Shown: positions 56,005-64,000 of the stretch, piece after piece
How the letters are laid out: each line of letters opens with the position of its first letter
How positions within the stretch are numbered: the first letter of the stretch is position 1
NCBI GenBank assembly: GCA_965662355.1
Contig: CBFIHP010000016.1
Location: forward strand, 62,001-126,000
Direction: 5' to 3'
From: GCA-2683825 sp965662355
GTDB lineage: Bacteria > Planctomycetota > UBA1135 > GCA-002686595
Length of the DNA stretch: 64,000 bases
The notes under the pieces: generated by a model
What the model saw: only the letters and a program-made list of their open reading frames with translations
Told to the model about the DNA's origin: nothing
The model's database searches: none
Made by a program: the position numbers and the translations under genes

Positions 56005-58760
56005 CGGTCGCGGATCTTACCCGCTGCGGGCGTGAGCTCGCGGACTTCGACTCTCTCGATTTCGATTACCGAGCCGTCGTGGTGTTGCTGGAAGGCGATA
56101 CGTCCGGGACCGTAGCGCTTTTCTGCATCGACGATCTCATTGATCAGTACGCCGTTGACGCGGACCTGGATCCTTGTTCCGTCCCCGTGCGGCTCGCAGC
56201 GAACGTGGTATTCAAACCATGTGTCGGGGGGGATCAGGTGCACGAGGATCGGGCTCAAGTCGTAGATGCTCCCCGTTTTCTGGAGATCGGCGAAGGAGCT
56301 GTTGATCTGTGCCTCGTACCCTTTGGGCCATCCACTCTCGATGAACTGAGCCCGTACGTAGAGCCCGGAGTTGCCGCCGTCGGAGATCTTGATGCGGGCG
56401 CGAACTTCGAAGTGCTCGAGGTCGTCGCGCTCGCTGAAGATATGACTGCGCGGGCCTTCGCCGATCAGGATGCCGTTGTCGACGCTCCACAACTCCTCGT
56501 CCGCGTGCTCGTTGACCGTCCATCCGGAGAGGCTTTCACCATCGAAGAGCGAGACCCAACCTTCGTCCGCATGGGGTTCCTCGGTTTGAAGTGGTCGAAC
56601 TCGGATGTTGCCGAAACTGACGGGTCCAGAATCGCCGCGCAGGACCAGGGGACCCTCGGCGACCTCTTCCGTTGCGGCGCCTGCGCTGGGGCCGAACAGG
56701 CGTACGTTCTCATGGAGAAGCGTGTCGTCCAGAAGCGCGCGCAAAAGCACCGCGTCCTCGATCTTGTCACCGGCCGCATCGAAACGCGGTGCGCGAAACT
56801 CGAGGTCGAGCTTGTGCAGGAGGCCGGGCCCGCGATACGCATCGGTCGCGGGGGCCAGGCCCGAACGCTTGCTAGATGCGGCGATGGCGCCACAACTCGC
56901 GGGGGTCAGGTCGCCGGTCGCTTCCTTGTCGGATAGAGTGATTTCGTAGCGTCCCTGGAGCAGCACGCCGGTACGTCCATTCTTCGGGAGCATGAACTCG
57001 ACGTGGATCTTCGCGTCGCCGAAGTGCGGCTTGCTGACGAAGTTCGTGGGCCTCTCCGTGGCGGTGTTGGTCAGTGCATTCACGCCCGGTTTCGTCATCA
57101 GGCGTGTGGGATCATCCGGATCCAGCGCGGCGTCGACGAGCTCCCAACCCTCCTGAACCCAGCGGTCGGTTGCATCGCCGTAGGTCAACCGCAACCACCC
57201 CTCTTCGTTGCTCTCACGTGCGGGCGGGGGTGGAACCACTTTCGAGACGTGCTTCGTCGTGGGTTCGACTCCGGGAAGCTGATTCACGGTGTAGGAGAAC
57301 TCCGAATGCAAGAGCGGTGTGCCGTCGGCTGCACGGATCCCCGTCAGCAGCACGCGCGCGACACGACCGGCTTCCAGACCATCGATGGCGATGTGCGCGC
57401 GTTCGCGTGCGCCGTCCACGGCTTCGAGCCTGGCGGTGAGCGTCTTGGTCTCGCGTTCGGGAGAACCATACTCCCACCAGTAGTCGTAGTCGTACTGGGC
57501 TACGCGCACGGCTGCTTTGGTGAGATCACCCAGGGCGTGAGTGAAGCGCACGTCGAAGGCGTGCCCCCCCACTCCACCCTGCAGATGAATGTCTTCGATC
57601 TCCATGGGCATGCGCCCGTTCCAGCGCACGCGCGCAATTCCGTCCGCGGGTGGCAATCCGCCCCAGCCGCGGTTGGTCAGGCCGCAGAAGAGCATGTCGT
57701 TCGGTCGCTCGCTTTCGGGCGGAAAGGCCAGTCGTACAGCGGATCCGATGCGTTGGCGGAAAGGAACGACCCAGCCCTGAAGCGGACCCGGTCCCGCGCT
57801 GGTCTCCACGCGTTCGAAATCGCCGCGTAGAAGCATGCCGTTTGTCAGCTCGGCCAGGTAGAACTGTCCGGCGAACGGAAAGGCTTCACTCTCGGTGGTT
57901 TCCCAGGCCATGTTCCCCGGTGAACGCGACCATTTATAAGGAAGCCATATGGCTGCGGGCTTGCGATCCGTCTGGGCCCTGGCGGAGGGGACGGTCTGGC
58001 TCGCAGTGGTCTTGCTCTCGAGGTACTCGGGGGTCCAGTTCAGTGATACCGGATGGCCGTAGAAGCCGCCTTCCTCGACGTGGAAGATCGGCGAGGCGGC
58101 CATCCAGTCCCCCTGGTTGTCCGTCACGAAGAGCTCGCCATCGGGGCTCAACGAAATGCCGCAGGGACTCCGGAAGCCGCAGGCGAAGGGATAGACCTCG
58201 CCCTCAGGCGAGATGCGCAGCGTCCAGCCTCGGTAGGGCACGTTGGAGGCTCCAAGCCACCACTTGGGACTGAGGAAGCCGACGTTGAGCGAGATATAGA
58301 AGTTACCGGCGCTGTCGATTGGTAGGCCGTAGACGAACTCGTGGTAGTTGCCCGAGATGCCCCAGCCATCGGAGATCGTGTCGACGCGATCGCAGACACC
58401 GTCGCCGCCCGTGTTGAGGAGTCGCGAAAGCTCGCCGCGTTGCACGACGTACACGATGTCGTCGATGACCTTCAATCCGAGCCCCTCCCAGAGTCCCTCT
58501 GCGAAGAGGCGGAAGCGTGCATCGGCGGGATTCTCGGCGCGCGGGTTCTCGACGATCCACACCTGCCCACGGCGCGTCGAGCAAACGAGTGTTCCATCGG
58601 AGAAGAAGTCCAGTCCACCGATCTCCAGGACCTCACCGGAGGGAGGTGTCAAGTGATCGAGCGTGTAGTAGTCCTCTTCACTGGCGGCTTCGGCCGCAAG
58701 CGTTTGGACCGCAAGCGTTTGAACAGGAAGCGAAGCGAGGGCGAGAAGCGTGAGGAGCAT
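56001..58760 (-). CDS. Beta-propeller plus two DUF1080 domains, exported
   Basis: The 919-residue protein begins with the ATG at 58760 overlapping the cytochrome stop (TGATG). The signal peptide contains a short duplication (VQTLAVQTLA). A propeller domain (about 35-440) has EVLEIGGLDFFSDGTLVCS, GISLSPDGELFVTDNQGDW and FYGHPVSLNWTPEY, resembling the PQQ/glucose-dehydrogenase-like DUF7133 group. An Ig-like linker is followed by two DUF1080-type domains: about 515-710 (KIHVEFMLPKNGRTGVLLQG) and about 720-915 (WVSLFDGESLSGWTVNEH). This combination suggests oxidation and hydrolysis of a sugar, with electrons passed to the cytochrome encoded upstream. Confidence 0.88.
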   Translation of the reverse strand: MLLTLLALASLPVQTLAVQTLAAEAASEEDYYTLDHLTPPSGEVLEIGGLDFFSDGTLVCSTRRGQVWIVENPRAENPADARFRLFAEGLWEGLGLKVIDDIVYVVQRGELSRLLNTGGDGVCDRVDTISDGWGISGNYHEFVYGLPIDSAGNFYISLNVGFLSPKWWLGASNVPYRGWTLRISPEGEVYPFACGFRSPCGISLSPDGELFVTDNQGDWMAASPIFHVEEGGFYGHPVSLNWTPEYLESKTTASQTVPSARAQTDRKPAAIWLPYKWSRSPGNMAWETTESEAFPFAGQFYLAELTNGMLLRGDFERVETSAGPGPLQGWVVPFRQRIGSAVRLAFPPESERPNDMLFCGLTNRGWGGLPPADGIARVRWNGRMPMEIEDIHLQGGVGGHAFDVRFTHALGDLTKAAVRVAQYDYDYWWEYGSPERETKTLTARLEAVDGARERAHIAIDGLEAGRVARVLLTGIRAADGTPLLHSEFSYTVNQLPGVEPTTKHVSKVVPPPPARESNEEGWLRLTYGDATDRWVQEGWELVDAALDPDDPTRLMTKPGVNALTNTATERPTNFVSKPHFGDAKIHVEFMLPKNGRTGVLLQGRYEITLSDKEATGDLTPASCGAIAASSKRSGLAPATDAYRGPGLLHKLDLEFRAPRFDAAGDKIEDAVLLRALLDDTLLHENVRLFGPSAGAATEEVAEGPLVLRGDSGPVSFGNIRVRPLQTEEPHADEGWVSLFDGESLSGWTVNEHADEELWSVDNGILIGEGPRSHIFSERDDLEHFEVRARIKISDGGNSGLYVRAQFIESGWPKGYEAQINSSFADLQKTGSIYDLSPILVHLIPPDTWFEYHVRCEPHGDGTRIQVRVNGVLINEIVDAEKRYGPGRIAFQQHHDGSVIEIERVEVRELTPAAGKIRDR

Positions 58761-59863
58761 CACTGCAACACCTCCACCAGTTCCTTGCGCACAGCAAGCG
58801 ACCACTCGGGGGCGATCAATGTGATCAGTTCGATCTCCCTCGTCGTGTCTGGTTCACCGTCGAAGCTCAATTCGATCCGTTCGAGCGAAGTGCCTTCGAT
58901 GTGGCCACCTGAGTAGCCCCGGCATTCGTAGAATCCATCCGGTCGTTTGAGCACGATCCACCCCACGTCGTCGGTGGGAAAGAGGCCGATCAGTTTGCCT
59001 TCCCCCGGATGGCGCAGACGCAGCCGCACATTCCCTTTGTGCGTCCATTCGAAAAAGAAGGTTCGCCGAAAGCCCGAGGCCAGTTTCGTACTGAGCGCGT
59101 CGACCGCCTCTTCGACGTCGACCAGCGGGCCCTCCGTTGTGCTCAGGCGGTACCGGAGCCCGGCGAGATAGCCCGCGTCGAGGCTTTCGATCCAGCTTCC
59201 CAGCATCTGCGCGCGGAGCGCTGTGTCTGCATGCCAGAACGTGGGGCGAGGGTTGCCCGCGTCCATCAGGTGCACGACCTGGCCAAGAGGCTTCAACTCA
59301 GTGCCGCCCCGACCGACCCAATCCGTGCGCTCGCAGAACTCTCCCTGTCGCAGACCCAGAAGACGCACGTCGTCGGTGCGGTACTCGAAGCTCATGCCGC
59401 TGGGCATGCCGATCAGGAGTCCGCGAGTGTGTGCTCGAGAGCCCGCGGCGATGGGGGGGAGCATGCCACGCACGATCACGGGGCGTTCGCCCAGCTCCAT
59501 CAGCGTGTCGGAGCGTTCGACCTCGGTGGCCGGCGGGCCGAGGGTGATCACGTAGTCCGCCAGTTGACGTCGTCGCGCTTCGTTCAACGAGCCATCGAAG
59601 CTCGGCATCGGCGTGCCCGGGATGCCAGTCGTCAGGGTTCGAAAGATGGCCCCCTGGGTGTTGCCGTAGGAGAAACCACCATCGCGAAAGCTGCGCGCCG
59701 GGCGATCCAGGGTCGTCCAGCCCTTTCCGTCGCCGGTTTCGCCATGACATGCTGCGCAATGCTCGACGAACAGGGCGGGAGAGTCCTCGTGGCTCGGGCG
59801 CTCCTGTGAGCGGGGCGCATTCGTGAGGGCGACCAAGGAGAGCAGGAGCAGTTTGCCGTGCAT
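58760..59863 (-). CDS. Exported c-type cytochrome
   Basis: The 367-residue protein starts at the ATG at 59863; an earlier in-frame GTG/ATG reading has poor sequence and covers the divergent gene's upstream region. After a signal peptide, CAACH (about 39-43) is a c-type haem motif, with an axial Met candidate in GIPGTPMPSFDGSL. The remainder (about 110-365) is beta-rich and unrecognised. It is the first of three overlapping genes with the propeller/DUF1080 protein and the DUF1080 lipoprotein, so it is probably the electron acceptor for that enzyme. It diverges from the Thr-type sulfatase homologue. Confidence 0.87.
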   Translation of the reverse strand: MHGKLLLLSLVALTNAPRSQERPSHEDSPALFVEHCAACHGETGDGKGWTTLDRPARSFRDGGFSYGNTQGAIFRTLTTGIPGTPMPSFDGSLNEARRRQLADYVITLGPPATEVERSDTLMELGERPVIVRGMLPPIAAGSRAHTRGLLIGMPSGMSFEYRTDDVRLLGLRQGEFCERTDWVGRGGTELKPLGQVVHLMDAGNPRPTFWHADTALRAQMLGSWIESLDAGYLAGLRYRLSTTEGPLVDVEEAVDALSTKLASGFRRTFFFEWTHKGNVRLRLRHPGEGKLIGLFPTDDVGWIVLKRPDGFYECRGYSGGHIEGTSLERIELSFDGEPDTTREIELITLIAPEWSLAVRKELVEVLQ

Positions 59864-60012
59864 GCCCGAGAGACTACGCGGAAGTCTCCTGGCCGGCCAG
59901 TGGAGCTGCCCGACGGCGCAGAAGTTGTGCTGTAGACGCCCACGGTTCGGTACTCCGTCCGTACCCCTGGCTACAATTCCAGCCCGCCGTTCCCGCTCCG
60001 GCCGATACGCGC

Positions 60013-61560
60013 ATGACCCGTGCCAAAACACTCCCGACCCTGCTCCTCGTAGCGTTCGTAGCAGCCATAATGGTGGGCGCCCTTTGGCTCTATTCGAATT
60101 TCGACACGGGGACCAGTGGTCCGAATCGCCCAGCGTCCAGCAAGAGCGATGCCAGCGCCTGGCCCATCGATTTTCAACTGCCTCCGAAGCTCGACCCGCT
60201 CTACGAGCGCGTCGTCCTGGTCACGATCGATACCCTGCGCGCCGACCATGTCTCGAGCTACGGCTATCTTCGCGACACGACGCCCTTTCTCGATTCGCTG
60301 ACCCGCAAGGGGGTCGCTTTCGATCGCGCCGTGGCTTCGGTCTCGCACACGGCTCCAAGTCATGCGACGATGTTGACGGGGCTCGCGCCGGTCGAACACG
60401 GAGTTGTGACCAACGGCCTGTCCCTGCCCGACGATGCGCGCGACGCGGCTTCCATGTTTCGAGAGGCCGGCTACGAGACCGCAGCGTTCTTGAACGTGAA
60501 GTTTCTCTCCGGCGTCTCGAAGAACTTCCATGGCTCGGCATCCGCCGTCATTCAGGGCGAGCGTGTCGTGAACCTCGCGCACACTTGGTTGAAGGAGCAC
60601 CGCAAGAGCTCACGCTTCTTCATGTGGGTCCACCTCTACGATCCCCATCACTGGAAGCATGCGGAACGCACGCCCGAGGCCGAACTGGGCCAGCTGCGCC
60701 AAAGCGACGTGATGGAGCGTCCTGACCTCTACCGCTACTTCGAGAAGTTGCACGCACTGAAGCCGCAGCGCGCGGGCGAGCCGTTCGATCTGGGCTGGAC
60801 CGTCGAGATCAAGGACAGTCACACGATTCCAACGAAGGACAAGGGCGCTTACCTCGACTTCATCGACGCCTACGACGCGCACATTCGCTACACGGACAAC
60901 CAGCTGAAGCGTCTGTACAAAACGATCGAGGAGCTCGACCTGGCGGGTCGCACGCTCTGGATCGTGACCTCCGATCACGGCGAGGGGCTCGCCAGCCACG
61001 GGGTGGCCGGGCACGGCGGACGCATTTATCAGGAACAACTTCACGTGCCCCTCGTGTTCCACGCCTCGGACGGTTCGATGGAGGGCAAGCGGGTCGACAA
61101 CCTCGTGCAGCACATCGATCTCTTCCCGACCCTGGCCGAGGTCCTCGGGGCGCGGCTCGAGGGGCTGGATCGCCCCATGAGCGGCGCGTCCTTGTGGCCT
61201 CTCATCAACGGCCCCGGTATCAACGGCGGAACCTGGGTCGAACGCCCGGCCTTTTCCCAGCGCCGGCCCATGACCGACATCGATCCGAATGCCGAGGCCA
61301 TTTCCTCGCTCCAGACCCCGACCCACAAGTACATCCTGCACGAGCCTGGGGCCGACGAGTTCTTCGACCTCGCGCAAGACCCCCTGGAGCTCGAGAATCT
61401 GGTCGGAGCGCCATCGACGACCCGCGATAGCATGCTACGCGTCCTCGAGGAGCGCCTGCGGCAGGCCCGAGCCCTGGGCCGTGGGGTCACCGAGGTGGAC
61501 ATTCCCGACGATTGGGCCCAGGAACTCGACGCCCTGGGCTACGGCGGCGAGGAAAACTGA
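60013..61560 (+). CDS. Sulfatase-superfamily hydrolase with Thr nucleophile position
   Basis: The 515-residue protein has an N-terminal membrane anchor or uncleaved signal (about 8-28). Metal-site strand VVLVTIDTLRADHVSSYGY is at about 67-84. At the sulfatase signature, TAPSH (113-117) replaces CxPxR, so Thr113 stands where formylglycine would form. Other motifs are intact: VTSDHGEGLASHG and QHIDLFPTLAEVLG. Thr at this position is known in phospho- and phosphoethanolamine-transferase members, so it may act on phosphate esters rather than sulfate. It should not need a sulfatase-maturing enzyme. Confidence 0.88.
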   Translation: MTRAKTLPTLLLVAFVAAIMVGALWLYSNFDTGTSGPNRPASSKSDASAWPIDFQLPPKLDPLYERVVLVTIDTLRADHVSSYGYLRDTTPFLDSLTRKGVAFDRAVASVSHTAPSHATMLTGLAPVEHGVVTNGLSLPDDARDAASMFREAGYETAAFLNVKFLSGVSKNFHGSASAVIQGERVVNLAHTWLKEHRKSSRFFMWVHLYDPHHWKHAERTPEAELGQLRQSDVMERPDLYRYFEKLHALKPQRAGEPFDLGWTVEIKDSHTIPTKDKGAYLDFIDAYDAHIRYTDNQLKRLYKTIEELDLAGRTLWIVTSDHGEGLASHGVAGHGGRIYQEQLHVPLVFHASDGSMEGKRVDNLVQHIDLFPTLAEVLGARLEGLDRPMSGASLWPLINGPGINGGTWVERPAFSQRRPMTDIDPNAEAISSLQTPTHKYILHEPGADEFFDLAQDPLELENLVGAPSTTRDSMLRVLEERLRQARALGRGVTEVDIPDDWAQELDALGYGGEEN

Positions 61561-61669
61561 GACGCGTTGGAAAACCAGGCGAACACTCCCTCGATTTCCG
61601 AGAGGCGATTTCCTGGTTTCGTCGCATCGACGACCATGAGAACGTCTTGAGGAACAGACGGTCTTCGAG

Positions 61670-61696
61670 AGGGGAGGAGCACCAGGCTCCTCCCCT
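61670..61696. terminator. Bidirectional hairpin between convergent genes
   Basis: AGGGGAGGAGC (61670-61680) pairs perfectly with GCTCCTCCCCT (61686-61696) around a 5-base loop. It lies between the Thr-type sulfatase homologue and the PKD protein, which converge. No strong U-tract follows. The rest of 61561-61713 shows nothing else. Confidence 0.75.
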
Positions 61697-61713
61697 ATCA
61701 CTCTTGCTCGCGG

Positions 61714-64000
61714 CTAGAAGCCGACCAGCACGTCGACCGCGTTGCACAGCTCGATGTAGCCGCCGCCGACGATAACGGCCTGGGTCGTCCCGCCGAGCCC
61801 GATGAAGGACAGGTTCGGCACGATGTAGATGTTGATCACCGCCAGGTCGGCCACGACCGGTGCGCCGGCGCTGAAGAGCGGCGGACTGGTGACGTCCATC
61901 AAGAGCTCACCGCTGGTAAGCACCGGGCCGGTCAGGCCACGCTGGAAGCCGTAGATCAGAGCGATCGTGGCACCTGCGTGATGCGCCGTGTCGATCGTTC
62001 CGGTCCAGGTCGTGTCGAGGATCGGAGCGCCCGAAGAGTAGCACAGCGTGTTGACGCCCGTGCCGTTGCGAACCGTGGCCTTGGCCACCGGACCGAGGAA
62101 GAACTCATCGACGAGGCCGTACGATGGGTTGGCTCCATCGCCGCCGTTGCCCATCGAGATCGTCAACGTCAGCATCGATCCTTCCGAAAGCGTCGGGAAG
62201 AGCGCCCGCAGATCCGACGTCACCGGGGTCACATCCGTCATCGGCAGACCGTGGATCGTCGATACCTGCGTGAACGTCGAGAACGAGTCGGCGTAGTACA
62301 GGTTGTGGGTCGTGATCCCGTCGGTGATCTCGACGCTCATGAAGTCGTTTGTCGTCGTCTGGTTTGCCGGCTCGCTCGAGACGAAGGCGGCGGTGAAGAC
62401 GAAGTAGGGGAGCGTCAGGTTCATGGCGAAGTCCTGACGGATACCGGAGACATTCTGCGGTGCGCTTCCGGGACCTCCAGGGTTGGAGGACGGAACGGCA
62501 GCCGCGGAGCCATCGCTGGAAAGACCGGCCCATTGCTCGCCGCGACTCGGCATGCCGTTGTCGGTGTCGGTCAGCCCGGCGGGGTGAATCACGTGGCTCG
62601 TGCCGTTCGACACGATCCAGGGGGCTCCGGGAAGCTGGCCTGGGATCTGGTTCTCGAAGCTGCCGTCGAGAATCTCGGGTGTCAGCTCGACGGTGACGAA
62701 ACCATTCAGTGTGACCGTATCCGTACCCACGGGGCCATGGGCGGTCAAGGACACCGTGTAGCTCCCGGGATCGGTGTAGGTGTGCGTCGGGTTCTGAGCC
62801 GTCGCACCTGCGCCGTCACCGAAGTCCCACGTCCAGCCGGAGATGTCGCCGGTCGAGAGATCCGCGAAGACCACCGTCAAGGGCGAAGGCCCGGTTGCCG
62901 GTGCTCCTGTGAAGGAAGCGCTGGGCGGAACGTTGCCGACCTTGACGTCGACGAGATCGATCTGGGTGAAGGTGTCCAGTCGTCCCGCGCGGTTCGCTGT
63001 CAACACCACCGTGTACAGGCCTTGGGCGAAGTACGTGTGGGTGGGATGCTGAAGCGTCGAGGTGACCCCATCGCCAAAGTCCCAACTCCACGAGGTGGCG
63101 CCGCCACTGGTGAGATCCGTGAAGACGACGTTCAATGGCGTGAAGCCCGACAGGGGCGTGGCCGTGAAGTCGGCGATGATCGGAAGCTCTGTCAGCGTGA
63201 TCAGGTTCGGCTTCGCCAACGTGTCCGAACCGTTCGGTCCGGTCGCCGTGAGCGTGATCGAGTACGAGCCGGGGTCGCGATAGATGTGCGTCGGTTCGAA
63301 CAGGGTCGAAATCGAGCCATCACCGAAGTCCCATGCGTAGCCGGTCGGGTCGCCGCTACTGAAGTTGCGGAAGTGCACGCGCACCGGGACGTTTCCGATC
63401 CGCGGTGTCGCGGTGAAGTTGGCGCGCGTCACGATCGGACCGACCACCACCATGTCGATCACGGTAGCCGTGTCGGTGCCGTTGGGGCCACTGGCGGTCA
63501 AGGAGACCGTGTAGCTCCCCTGCGCAGCATAGGTGTGCGAGGGGCTCTGCTCGGTCGAGCTCTGACCATCGCCGAAGCTCCAATTCCACGAGGTGGGGGT
63601 GCCCACCGACTGATCCACGAAATTCACGGCGTGCGGCGCGTTGCCGCTCAATGGCTGTCCAGCGAAGGCGGCACGCGTCATGATGGCGCGGACCTCGATC
63701 AGGTTGCTCTTCACCAGCGTATCGGTGCCGTGCGGCCCGGTGGCCGTGAGCGTCACGGAGTACGTACCCGGTGTGGCGTACGTGTGCGACACATTGCGCG
63801 TCGTCGCGTTCGTGCCGTCACCGAAGTCCCAGCTCCAGGCGGTGGGGGCGCCACGGGATTGATCCGTGAAGATCACACTCAGAGGCGCTTCGCCATCCGT
63901 GGGAACCGCGTCGAATTCCGTACGCGTGACCGGGGGGTCGACCACGATCATGTTGGTCTGCGTCAGGGCGTTGGTTCCATCCGGGCCGCCGACGGTCAAG
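61714..64000 (-). CDS. PKD-repeat secreted protein (5' part outside window)
   Basis: At least 761 C-terminal residues are present, and the gene continues past the right edge. Five complete PKD domains of about 83-85 residues follow one another, each with a (W/Y)-x-(W/F)-x-F-G-D-G core such as AWSWDFGDGTNAT, SWNWSFGDGQSS, GYAWDFGDGSIS, SWSWDFGDGVTS and GWTWDFGDGAGA. The piece before the first belongs to a further repeat. After the repeats comes a beta-rich region (LPYFVFTAAFVSSEPANQ). The last about 110 residues, with NGTGVNTLCYSSGAPILD and IELCNAVDVLVGF, form a C-terminal pattern I have seen among large planctomycete exported proteins. It is a probable surface adhesin or polysaccharide-binding protein. 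Confidence 0.87.
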   Translation of the reverse strand, partial: LTVGGPDGTNALTQTNMIVVDPPVTRTEFDAVPTDGEAPLSVIFTDQSRGAPTAWSWDFGDGTNATTRNVSHTYATPGTYSVTLTATGPHGTDTLVKSNLIEVRAIMTRAAFAGQPLSGNAPHAVNFVDQSVGTPTSWNWSFGDGQSSTEQSPSHTYAAQGSYTVSLTASGPNGTDTATVIDMVVVGPIVTRANFTATPRIGNVPVRVHFRNFSSGDPTGYAWDFGDGSISTLFEPTHIYRDPGSYSITLTATGPNGSDTLAKPNLITLTELPIIADFTATPLSGFTPLNVVFTDLTSGGATSWSWDFGDGVTSTLQHPTHTYFAQGLYTVVLTANRAGRLDTFTQIDLVDVKVGNVPPSASFTGAPATGPSPLTVVFADLSTGDISGWTWDFGDGAGATAQNPTHTYTDPGSYTVSLTAHGPVGTDTVTLNGFVTVELTPEILDGSFENQIPGQLPGAPWIVSNGTSHVIHPAGLTDTDNGMPSRGEQWAGLSSDGSAAAVPSSNPGGPGSAPQNVSGIRQDFAMNLTLPYFVFTAAFVSSEPANQTTTNDFMSVEITDGITTHNLYYADSFSTFTQVSTIHGLPMTDVTPVTSDLRALFPTLSEGSMLTLTISMGNGGDGANPSYGLVDEFFLGPVAKATVRNGTGVNTLCYSSGAPILDTTWTGTIDTAHHAGATIALIYGFQRGLTGPVLTSGELLMDVTSPPLFSAGAPVVADLAVINIYIVPNLSFIGLGGTTQAVIVGGGYIELCNAVDVLVGF

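Overview
The window looks like a chromosomal segment of a high-GC member of the Planctomycetota. The main reasons are the DUF1501 plus PSCyt1/DUF1549/DUF1553 gene pair, four formylglycine-type or related sulfatases, DUF1080 (3-keto-disaccharide hydrolase) proteins, a cytochrome plus propeller operon, an ECF-like sigma factor, a Ser/Thr kinase with TPRs, and many secreted lipoproteins built from FG-GAP, Gly-rich, propeller or PKD repeats. The phylum call is an inference from gene content. No rRNA, tRNA, CRISPR array, transposase or phage gene was seen.

Layout. 1-5.5 kb: sigma factor diverging from a giant FG-GAP lipoprotein, with a 39-bp near-perfect inverted repeat between them. 5.5-11.6 kb: two sulfatases around a kynureninase-like PLP enzyme, a dienelactone hydrolase and a degenerate protein kinase. 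11.7-15 kb: benzoate-CoA-ligase-like enzyme, creatininase-family hydrolase and metF. 15.1-20.1 kb: a DUF2959 protein with a DPVVP tail, exosortase H with its membrane partner, and a zinc-ribbon/kinase/TPR protein. 20.2-25.3 kb: DUF1501/DUF1553 operon. 25.5-34.1 kb: two pseudopilin-like proteins, a PilX-like protein and a HEAT-like protein, then a HAMP protein, a CHASE4-type histidine kinase and a REC-HK-REC hybrid kinase. 34.1-39.8 kb: lspA, a tandem pair of M14 carboxypeptidases (the first without zinc ligands) and a PilT ATPase.

39.8-49.8 kb: a propeller-like lipoprotein, a sulfatase, asd, a small thioredoxin-fold lipoprotein whose redox motif is encoded TGA-Pro-Phe-Cys, then thrC, thrA and a YkuK-like gene. 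50.2-55.3 kb: a Gly-rich lipoprotein and a three-gene set (membrane protein, DCC oxidoreductase, TetR regulator) preceded by two matching palindromes. 55.3-59.9 kb: a translationally coupled operon of cytochrome c, propeller+DUF1080 and DUF1080 lipoprotein. 60-64 kb: a sulfatase-superfamily enzyme with Thr instead of Cys, and the C-terminal part of a PKD-repeat protein that runs off the right edge.

The most notable item is the probable selenoprotein at 44929-45342. The in-frame TGA falls exactly on the first residue of a CxxC redox motif, the thioredoxin-like frame continues to a normal stop, and a hairpin fitting the bacterial SECIS model follows. As far as I can tell from the sequence it has not been described in this form. 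Other signals worth attention are the pseudoenzyme/active M14 pair, the divergent-promoter inverted repeat, the exosortase pair with no substrate in view, the TetR operator pair and the pseudopilin/two-component block.
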